Shown here piece by piece: positions 44,307-50,798 of a stretch of DNA of 64,000 nucleotides (positions within the stretch are counted from its first letter, which is position 1; each line of letters opens with the position of its first letter). The notes under the pieces are model-generated. The model saw only the letters and a program-made list of their open reading frames with translations, made no database searches and was not told the origin of the DNA. The DNA lies in NCBI RefSeq assembly GCF_900176395.1, contig NZ_FWXL01000001.1, positions 620,001-684,000 on the forward strand. Reading direction: 5' to 3'. The stretch is from Novosphingobium sp. B1 (GTDB lineage: Bacteria; Pseudomonadota; Alphaproteobacteria; Sphingomonadales; Sphingomonadaceae). The position numbers and the translations under genes were made by a program.

Positions 44307-45362
44307 TCAAACTGCCTCAGCCAAACGCTGGTCAAGCGCCTGCAAGGTGATCCCGAGCATTTCGGCCGCGCGGCTTTCGCCGATCACGCCTTCCGCGAGC
44401 GCACGATAGCACAGCCGTTCGAACCGCTTGGGCTCCTCATATTCGGGTGCAATGCAAGCCGGTTCGGCGAATGGCTCCTTGCGCCAGCCCCGTTTCGTAA
44501 ACTCTTTGAACAACGCCGAAAAGGCCTTCTTCTCGATGATGCCGAGATCGAGGCAGCGATAGGCGATCGCCTGGACGCTGACGCCGAAGCGCTCCTTGAT
44601 GGCTACGAGTTCGCCAATGCTGATGGCCGAGCGCTGTGCGCCGATTTCAGCGCGCACGACGTCGGCCGGCATCAGAAAAGCGCCGGCAAAGCGGTGCGCT
44701 GCGCGTTCCTCGTCAACCTCTGCCGTAGGCGTCATCACCATATGGCCGAGCTCGTGCGCGAGGGTGAAGCGTTTGCGCTCTGCCCAGATGTTTCTCCGCA
44801 CGACGATCACGCGGGCGGCGTCGCGCTCCTTGCGCATGACGCGCGCGGCGAGGCCGTCGATGTCGTCGAGAGCAAGCGAGAGCACCTTGATACCGCGTTC
44901 TTCGAGCAATTCCGCGAGCTTGGGCACTGGGTCGTGACCCAAGCCCCATTCCTCGCGAACTGAGCGGGCTGCGTCTTCGGCATCACGTATATCGTGCAAG
45001 GGGTATGGCGCGCTGCGAGGCTGCTCCCATTCGACGCTTTTGAGGCCGAGAAGATCCTCGATCGCGAGATAACGCTCCAGCAGTTGCAGCGTCTGCGCCT
45101 CGATCGTCGCCTCTTCCTTGGCGGTGCGCTTCTTGCGGAAATCGACGCCTTCCAGCGTCAGCTCCTCGTCGCTGAGCAGATAGGACTCGCTGACGCTAAG
45201 GGCGCTAGCGAGCGCCATCAGAGCGCGCGAACCCGGCATGTCCTCGTTCCGCTCATATTTCCCGATCGCCTGCGCGCTGACGACGTTGCCCATGCGCTCG
45301 GCGAGGTCTCGCAGCGACAATCCAGCGGATGCGCGGGCGAGCTTCAGTCGCGTGCCGATCAT
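44307..45362 (-). CDS. XRE helix-turn-helix fused to ImmA/IrrE metallopeptidase
   Basis: A 351-residue fusion. Residues 1-60 are an XRE-type HTH (LSLRDLAERMGNVVSAQAIGKYERNEDMPGS). Residues about 140-260 are a COG2856/ImmA-IrrE zinc peptidase with HELGH (203-207) and a downstream EERAAHRFAGAFLMP helix giving the third ligand (E219). Proteins of this fold cleave repressors; in CBASS loci separate CapH (HTH) and CapP (COG2856) proteins form a DNA-damage-responsive switch. Here both functions lie in one chain, transcribed divergently from the CD-NTase gene across 161 bases holding three matching half-sites. It may equally regulate the downstream PIN gene. Confidence 0.87.
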   Translation of the reverse strand: MIGTRLKLARASAGLSLRDLAERMGNVVSAQAIGKYERNEDMPGSRALMALASALSVSESYLLSDEELTLEGVDFRKKRTAKEEATIEAQTLQLLERYLAIEDLLGLKSVEWEQPRSAPYPLHDIRDAEDAARSVREEWGLGHDPVPKLAELLEERGIKVLSLALDDIDGLAARVMRKERDAARVIVVRRNIWAERKRFTLAHELGHMVMTPTAEVDEERAAHRFAGAFLMPADVVRAEIGAQRSAISIGELVAIKERFGVSVQAIAYRCLDLGIIEKKAFSALFKEFTKRGWRKEPFAEPACIAPEYEEPKRFERLCYRALAEGVIGESRAAEMLGITLQALDQRLAEAV

Positions 45363-45384
45363 GGCTTAGCTACCTTTCGTTTCT

Positions 45385-45502
45385 CCGGTTTACAAAAAGT
45401 CGATATGGAGACTATTTTGTAAACCGACACCCCTTGAAACGCCATCATGGCTGCCCCAGATGTGTGTTCGTGGTGGCAGTATAACGAAAATTTGTAAACC
45501 GG
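45385..45502. promoter_or_regulatory. Three-site operator array in the XRE-ImmA/CBASS divergent promoter
   Basis: Three copies of one element occur in the gap between the regulator and the CD-NTase gene: CCGGTTTACAAAA (45385-45397), TTTTGTAAACCG (45415-45426) and TTTGTAAACCGG (45491-45502). Sites 1 and 2 form an inverted repeat around 17 bases. Sites 1 and 3 are perfect inverse complements over 14 bases (CTCCGGTTTACAAA). This fits cooperative binding of an XRE dimer that represses both divergent promoters. The third site lies about 20 bases before the CD-NTase ATG. Confidence 0.72.
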
Positions 45503-45523
45503 AGTTTCGTCATAGCTTCAAAT

Positions 45524-46756
45524 ATGCTTCGCGGTGACGGCAGGCCGTTCGATCCGTTCGGCGACCCGTTGGACGCGATCCTCGCTGAGATCGCGGTCAA
45601 TCTGCAGCTGCCGCCCGGCCTCCATGCCATCGCTGTCGATCGCTACACGGCGGTCTGCCGGTACATCGAGCGCCCCGGCAGCCCCCTCGCAGGACGGGTG
45701 TCGAGCTTCTACCCGCAGGGCTCTATGGCAATCGACGCGACGATCTCGACGCGCGGCACCGACGACGAATACGATCTCGACGCGGTGGTCGAGATCATGG
45801 GTGGGTGCGAGGGGCCGGAGGAACTGCTCGACCTTCTGGAGGCCGCGCTCAAGGACTATCCGGTTTCCCGGATCGAGCGCAAAACTCGCTGCATCACGCT
45901 CTATTACGCTGATGGCATGCACCTTGACGTGACGCCGGCGCGGCGGCGCGCCGTCAAGGAAAAGGAGGGCGTGATCGCCCACGCCAAGCGGGGCAGGCCG
46001 CAAGAGCACCGTTATGTGCCGATGAACGCCTACGGCTTCTGCGCCTGGTACAATGATCGGGCGCCGGTCGAAGAGCGCTTCGCGCTGGCACTGAATCGTG
46101 AACTCTATACCAAGCACGGCTACGCCTTCGATGCCGCCGAGGTGGAGGAGGTGCCGGATCAGACGCCGCTGCTGATCAAGAGCGTGACCACCGTCGCACT
46201 TCAGCTCATCAAGCGACACCGCAACATTCTCTATGCCGATAAGGCAGGCCGGATGCCGCCCTCGGTCGTCTTGTCCTGTCATGCCGGACACGCCGCGGCA
46301 CCGGGTATGGGGCTGGCCGATATGGTGATGCGCCAGGCGCGCTGGACGGCGCGGGCGATCGATCAGGCGGCACGGCAGAACAGGCTCCTCGACGTCGCCA
46401 ATCCCGAATTCTTTGAAGAGCGGTTCACCGATCGCTGGCCCGAGAACCAGTCCCAGCAGCAGCACTATGCCCAGGCGCTCCATGGCCTTGCCGACGGCCT
46501 CCAGGCAGCGCGAGAACGCGGCGTGCAGCTCGAGGACCTGCAGGATTGGCTGCGGGGTCAGTTCGGCCAGCGCGTGGTCACGCGCTCGATCGATCTTTTC
46601 AACAAGCGCCTCGGACAGCAGGTGCAGGCACGTCAGCATGGCTATACGCGCACCGGCGGCCTGTTCACGCCGGCGGCTCCCGCGATCATCACCGGCGCAA
46701 GCGCGCTCGCGCCGGTTGCCGCCAGGGCGCACACGAACATGGGTGAGCGCCGCTGA
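45524..46756 (+). CDS. CBASS CD-NTase (cyclic oligonucleotide synthase)
   Basis: A 410-residue CD-NTase-like nucleotidyltransferase. The active-site GS is at 66-67 (PQGSMAIDATIS), followed by the metal-binding D84-x-D86 (DEYDLDAVV) and a third Asp at 135 (MHLDVTP). The C-terminal half is helical, ending in a flexible tail. Such enzymes make cyclic di- or trinucleotides on phage infection to switch on effectors. The context (E2-like protein, HNH-SAVED effector) identifies a CBASS locus; the clade and nucleotide product cannot be set by eye. No ribosome-binding site stands at the usual distance from the ATG, suggesting a leaderless transcript or weak initiation. Confidence 0.88.
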   Translation: MLRGDGRPFDPFGDPLDAILAEIAVNLQLPPGLHAIAVDRYTAVCRYIERPGSPLAGRVSSFYPQGSMAIDATISTRGTDDEYDLDAVVEIMGGCEGPEELLDLLEAALKDYPVSRIERKTRCITLYYADGMHLDVTPARRRAVKEKEGVIAHAKRGRPQEHRYVPMNAYGFCAWYNDRAPVEERFALALNRELYTKHGYAFDAAEVEEVPDQTPLLIKSVTTVALQLIKRHRNILYADKAGRMPPSVVLSCHAGHAAAPGMGLADMVMRQARWTARAIDQAARQNRLLDVANPEFFEERFTDRWPENQSQQQHYAQALHGLADGLQAARERGVQLEDLQDWLRGQFGQRVVTRSIDLFNKRLGQQVQARQHGYTRTGGLFTPAAPAIITGASALAPVAARAHTNMGERR

Positions 46757-46758
46757 CC

Positions 46759-47208
46759 ATGATCCACGGCATCGACGCGCAGATTGATGCGATGCGGGCG
46801 ATCTGGCCCGCGTTCGTCGTGGTCGCGCGCGATGGCGATGCAGCGGCTTGGGAAGGCTCCGTTCGCCCGCTTCTGCAGACGTACCGCGTCGGCATCTTCT
46901 ACCGCGCGCCGCTGCTGATCGAAAATCTGGACCCGCGTCGCGTGCAGCCGCGCGTCTCGGTCCTGAATCCGCGGCTCCGACCGCGTCCCGGCGACCGCGA
47001 AGGGCAGCTGCCGCACGTCTATTACGGACCTGACGGCGAAGTGACGCTGTGCCTCCTCGATCCCGAGGCAGGCGATTGGTCGCCCGCCGACCTGCTTGCC
47101 GAGACCACGGTGCCCTGGACCATCGAATGGCTGGCCGCCTACGAGGGCTGGCGCGCGACCGGCAAATGGACCGCGAGCGGCCGCCATGTGGAGGCGGCCC
47201 GTGGCTAA
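46759..47208 (+). CDS. CBASS stand-alone E2-like protein
   Basis: A 149-residue E2-fold protein of the short type II CBASS group, in which an E2 is present without E1 (Cap2) or JAB (Cap3). The pattern [17 protein letters not shown], then [19 protein letters not shown] and [10 protein letters not shown] is characteristic. The single cysteine C98 is the likely conjugating residue. In such systems the E2 is thought to bind or modify the CD-NTase and prime it. It begins 2 bases after the CD-NTase stop and overlaps the effector gene by 8 bases. No E1 or JAB gene is present in the locus. Confidence 0.82.
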   Translation: MIHGIDAQIDAMRAIWPAFVVVARDGDAAAWEGSVRPLLQTYRVGIFYRAPLLIENLDPRRVQPRVSVLNPRLRPRPGDREGQLPHVYYGPDGEVTLCLLDPEAGDWSPADLLAETTVPWTIEWLAAYEGWRATGKWTASGRHVEAARG

Positions 47209-48343
47209 GACCAAGGCCCCACAAAAGGTTCAATCCGCGCTCTGGGCGCGGTCGGCCGGACGCTGCCAATACCGGGGATGCAATCGCGACCTCGTGGGCG
47301 ATCTCATCTCCGGCAATGAGAACGCGCTCTTCGGTTTCATCGCGCACATCGTCGCGGACAGCGCCGATGGGCCGCGCGGTGATCCCGTCAGGTCACCGCA
47401 CCTGGCCAAGAGCCTCGACAATCTGATGCTGATGTGCGCCGTCCATCACAAGCTGATCGATGTCGATGGTCTGGCCGATCATCCCGAGGCTCTGCTCGTC
47501 GAGATGAAGGCCGAACATGAGGCGCGCGTCGCGCTGCTCGCCGGGATCGACAAGGATCGGGCATCGCATGTGGTGCGGTTCGGCGCCAGCATCGGCGCGA
47601 ACGAAGCGCTGGTTTCGACCCGCGCGATATTCGCCGCCATGCCGCCCGATCACCATCCGGCTAGCGCGCAGACGATCGACCTGGAAATGACCGGCCATGC
47701 CTTCGCCGACAGCGATCCGGCATTCTGGTCCATGCAGCAGGCGAACCTCCAGCGCAATTTCGCAGCGAAGGTCGGCGGTAGGATCGAACGCCAGGACATC
47801 CGCCATCTCAGCGTGTTCGCCTTGGCGCCGCAGCCTTTGCTCATCGAACTCGGTCGCTTGCTTTGCGACATCGTGCCGACGGTCATCCATCAGCGGCACC
47901 GCGAGCCCTCGACCTGGACCTGGCAGCGCGACGTTGCGCCCGTGCGCTATCAGACGGCCGAACCGCCATCCCGGAAAAGCGGCGTGGTGGCGCTCAAGCT
48001 GGGGGTCAGCGCGACGATCACCGATGATCGGATCGAGCGTATCGTCGGCGGCGATGCTGCGATCTGGAGCCTGTGCGCCGAAGCGCCGCATAACGACATC
48101 GTTCGCCGCCCCGAGGATCAGGCGGCCTTTCGCACGGCGCTTCGCCGCATGTTCGACGCGATCAAGGCCCGGCACGGCGAAGGGGTAGCCATCCATCTTT
48201 TTCCGGCCTTGCCGGCGTCGCTCGCCGTGGAGACCGGCAGGGTGTGGATGCCCAAGGCCGATCCCGAACTGCGAATCTACGACCAGCAGCGGGACAGCGG
48301 CTTTGTTTATGCGCTGACGATCGCTCAGCCGGGATCGCCATGA
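47201..48343 (+). CDS. cap5: Cap5-like HNH-SAVED CBASS effector nuclease
   Basis: A 380-residue effector. From the GTG at 47201 (GGAGG at 47190-47194) the N-terminal HNH domain shows zinc ligands C22, C27 and C79 with H82, and the HNH residues H49 (FIAHIVADS), N74 and H83 ([14 protein letters not shown]). The remaining 270 residues form a SAVED domain that senses the cyclic nucleotide. Binding is expected to trigger oligomerisation and degradation of double-stranded DNA in the cytoplasm, causing abortive infection. A longer reading from 47096 is rejected because it overlaps the E2 gene and lacks similarity. Confidence 0.87.
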   Translation: MAKTKAPQKVQSALWARSAGRCQYRGCNRDLVGDLISGNENALFGFIAHIVADSADGPRGDPVRSPHLAKSLDNLMLMCAVHHKLIDVDGLADHPEALLVEMKAEHEARVALLAGIDKDRASHVVRFGASIGANEALVSTRAIFAAMPPDHHPASAQTIDLEMTGHAFADSDPAFWSMQQANLQRNFAAKVGGRIERQDIRHLSVFALAPQPLLIELGRLLCDIVPTVIHQRHREPSTWTWQRDVAPVRYQTAEPPSRKSGVVALKLGVSATITDDRIERIVGGDAAIWSLCAEAPHNDIVRRPEDQAAFRTALRRMFDAIKARHGEGVAIHLFPALPASLAVETGRVWMPKADPELRIYDQQRDSGFVYALTIAQPGSP

Positions 48344-48383
48344 TGCCCCACTTGGAGCCCCACGCAGAAGCAAAGGAAGGAAT

Positions 48384-49826
48384 GTGCCGGTGCCGAAGAA
48401 TATTGTGATCTATTCCGATGGCACCGGCCAGGACGGCGGAGTTCGGCCGGAGCAGCGGATGAGCAACATCTTCAAGATGTATCGCGCGACGCGGCCCGGT
48501 CCCGACAGCGCGATAGATCCCTCCCAGCAGGTGGCCTTTTACGACCCGGGCCTCGGCACCGATGCCGGAGCTTCGGGCCTGACATCTGTACGGCGCTGGT
48601 TCGCCAAGCTGCTGTCTTCGGTGACCGGGCGCGGCATCACGACCAATATCGCCGACTGCTACGAGTTCATCATCAATCATTACCGGCCGGGCGATCGCAT
48701 CTGGCTTTTCGGTTTCAGCCGTGGGGCATACACGGCGCGCAGCCTTGCCAATGTGATCAGGCTGTGCGGCGTTCCGACGAAATCGCCCGACGGCGAGCTG
48801 CCGCGGTTTCGCCTGGCCACGCGCGAGATCGCCGAGCGGGCCGTCATCCGCGTCGCCGAGCACGGCGCAGGCCACGATCGGGACACATACGAAGAGGAGC
48901 GCGAAGAGCTCGGTCGCCGATTTCGCCTGGCGCATGGGTCCGATGCCGATGGTGAGGCAAACGTCGCACCCTATTTTATCGGCGTGTTCGATACGGTCGC
49001 CTCACTCGGCGCGAAGGGACCGCTTCGCTTTGTGCTGGCACTGGCACTGGTGGCACTGATCGTAGCCGCCGGAGCGCTTGCGGCTGCGTTCCTGCATTGG
49101 GCGTTCGAGTTCGCGTGGACGATGTCGTTCCTCGCGGCGACCGCGTTGATCGGAATCTACGCGCTTTGGGCCTATCTGCGCACGTCGCTCAAAATGATGT
49201 GGCCGCCGGTGGAGGGACGCCGGCTCCCCAGGTTTCACATCGCGCAGTGGAGCGGCAAATACTTTGACCGCCTTCTGGGCGGCGCCGTTCCTTATGCGCG
49301 TCACGCGATCGCCATCGATGAGAACCGGGCCGACTTTCCGCGGCTGCCCTGGGGGCCGGGCAAGGGCGTCGAGGCCAGGCCTGAGGTCGAGGGCGAGGCC
49401 AAGCCGTTCGTGCAGCTGTGGTTCGCGGGCAACCATTCCGATATTGGCGGCAGCTATCCGGAATCGGAATCGCGCCTGTCGGACGTCGCCTTGAAATGGA
49501 TGATCGATGAAGCTCGGTCGGTTCCCGCTCCGCTGTTTGTCGAGGACAGCCGACTTCGGATCTTTCCATCGGCGGACGGCGTCCAGCACGATGAAATCGC
49601 GGGCATGGCAGACATGATAAGACAGCGGACGCCGGCCCTGCTGAGGCGCCTGACCCGGGGGCTGAGCTGGAAGGCGCAGCTTCGCGATCCTGTCGCTGCT
49701 GCCACCTTGCACCCCTCCGTCGGGGAAAGGTTCGGCCTTGAAAGCGTCGTCAGGCAAGGCGGTGAAGGCCCATATCGGCCTGAAGCGCTGCGAGATCATG
49801 AGAATTTCCGTCACCTTTACAAGTGA
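48384..49826 (+). CDS. DUF2235 hydrolase with membrane segment (CBASS-linked)
   Basis: A 480-residue DUF2235 (Tle1-like alpha/beta hydrolase) protein. The opening KNIVIYSDGTGQDGG, the nucleophile elbow GFSRGAYTARS (S112) and a late FAGNHSDIGGSYPES (active-site His) are diagnostic. Between about residues 210 and 268 two or more hydrophobic stretches would anchor it in the inner membrane. Tle1 relatives are phospholipases. GTG 48384 has an AAGGAAGGA site. It starts 40 bases after the Cap5 gene on the same strand, so it probably belongs to the CBASS operon as a second, membrane-damaging component. Whether it is nucleotide-gated is unknown; no SAVED or other known sensor domain is visible. Confidence 0.82.
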   Translation: MPVPKNIVIYSDGTGQDGGVRPEQRMSNIFKMYRATRPGPDSAIDPSQQVAFYDPGLGTDAGASGLTSVRRWFAKLLSSVTGRGITTNIADCYEFIINHYRPGDRIWLFGFSRGAYTARSLANVIRLCGVPTKSPDGELPRFRLATREIAERAVIRVAEHGAGHDRDTYEEEREELGRRFRLAHGSDADGEANVAPYFIGVFDTVASLGAKGPLRFVLALALVALIVAAGALAAAFLHWAFEFAWTMSFLAATALIGIYALWAYLRTSLKMMWPPVEGRRLPRFHIAQWSGKYFDRLLGGAVPYARHAIAIDENRADFPRLPWGPGKGVEARPEVEGEAKPFVQLWFAGNHSDIGGSYPESESRLSDVALKWMIDEARSVPAPLFVEDSRLRIFPSADGVQHDEIAGMADMIRQRTPALLRRLTRGLSWKAQLRDPVAAATLHPSVGERFGLESVVRQGGEGPYRPEALRDHENFRHLYK

Positions 49827-49848
49827 CGGCGACCGAAGGGCGGCCGCT

Positions 49849-50646
49849 ATGGGCACGTTTCGCAAGTGTTGGACCAAAGCCACGACTGTCGTGACCTTGG
49901 CTTTCGGCTCCCTAACCGGCTCGCAAGCCATTGCGGCGCCGGAGGGCGAGCTGCACACATTTCACTGCCTGCACGGCTGCCCGGTCGGCGCGCCGGCCAT
50001 CGACGATATTATCGTGCGGGAGATTTACACGCTCGCCTCGAACGACCTTACCAAGATGGCTGACTGGGTTGCCTATCGGGTTACGCCGGACACGATCGGA
50101 CCGTCGGGGACGCGCAAATGGGCAAGCGACCCATGGCTGTCGCCTGATGAAACACTCGAACCCGACGACTATGACGGAGCGCCTGCAGCACTTGGTATCG
50201 ACCGGGGGCACCAGGCTCCGCTTGCCGCGTTTTCCGGAACGCCTTTTGCGGCCGACACCAACATCCTGTCGAACATTACGCCGCAAGGCGCCCCGCTCAA
50301 CCAGGCTCCGTGGCAGCGTCTTGAGGCGCAGGAGAACGAGTTGGCACGCCGTGAGAACATAGCCGTCTATGTTCTCACCGGCCCTCTTTTCGAGCGCGTC
50401 GTTCCGGCCATGCCACGCGCCGATGAACGGCATCGCGTGCCTTCTGGCTACTGGAAAGTTGTGGCGACAGTTGATGGTCGCCTGGCTGCTTTCATCATGG
50501 ACACGGCCGCCCCGAGATCGCTCGATCATTGCGAAGCGCGGGTATCGCTCGATGAAGTTGAAATGCGCGCCCGGCTCGCCCTCTTTCCACGCTTGGGCCG
50601 ACTGGTATTTGCGGACTTGTCCAAGGCGCTCAATTGCGAGCCGTGA
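49849..50646 (+). CDS. Exported DNA/RNA non-specific endonuclease (NUC1-type)
   Basis: A 265-residue NUC1/Serratia-nuclease-like protein. DRGH (118-121) is the catalytic motif with H121, and the metal-binding Asn lies in NITPQGAPLNQAPWQRLE (N151). The ATG at 49849, behind GAAGGG, begins a convincing signal peptide (about 30 residues, ending AIAA), so it is predicted to be exported to the periplasm. It follows the DUF2235 gene by 22 bases and ends 7 bases before the second direct repeat. Co-transcription with the CBASS genes is likely. A periplasmic nuclease could destroy incoming phage DNA, or degrade leaked DNA after membrane damage (speculative). Confidence 0.83.
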   Translation: MGTFRKCWTKATTVVTLAFGSLTGSQAIAAPEGELHTFHCLHGCPVGAPAIDDIIVREIYTLASNDLTKMADWVAYRVTPDTIGPSGTRKWASDPWLSPDETLEPDDYDGAPAALGIDRGHQAPLAAFSGTPFAADTNILSNITPQGAPLNQAPWQRLEAQENELARRENIAVYVLTGPLFERVVPAMPRADERHRVPSGYWKVVATVDGRLAAFIMDTAAPRSLDHCEARVSLDEVEMRARLALFPRLGRLVFADLSKALNCEP

Positions 50647-50653
50647 ATGCACG

Positions 50654-50760
50654 TTCCGCAGACGAAGATGAAGACCTGCTACGGCATGTTGCGGCAACCC
50701 TCATGAAAGGAGGGGGCGGAAGCTGAGCGCCTGCGCGTCGTGGTCAATGCTCTGGCAATT
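50654..50760 (+). repeat. Direct repeat copy B (dead integrase 3' end)
   Basis: A copy of the integrase C-terminal coding end (DEDEDLLRHVAATLMKGG) with one substitution and one inserted G that destroys the frame. It is not part of any gene now. It sits exactly between the CBASS-linked nuclease and the ietAS pair, marking the seam between two defence modules. Confidence 0.92.
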
Positions 50761-50798
50761 GAGCCAACGGGCGGGCTGTCCCGCTCGCGAAAAGCCGA

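Noticed and set aside
47096..47200. Longer Cap5 start at 47096
   Set aside because: The extra 35 residues overlap the E2 gene, are Pro/Arg-rich and lie outside the HNH fold; GTG 47201 has a good ribosome-binding site.
45518..47347. 609-codon minus-strand open frame opposite the CD-NTase and E2 genes
   Set aside because: Arginine- and proline-rich low-complexity translation without domains; it is the antisense shadow of GC-rich coding sequence, and the plus strand has clear catalytic motifs.
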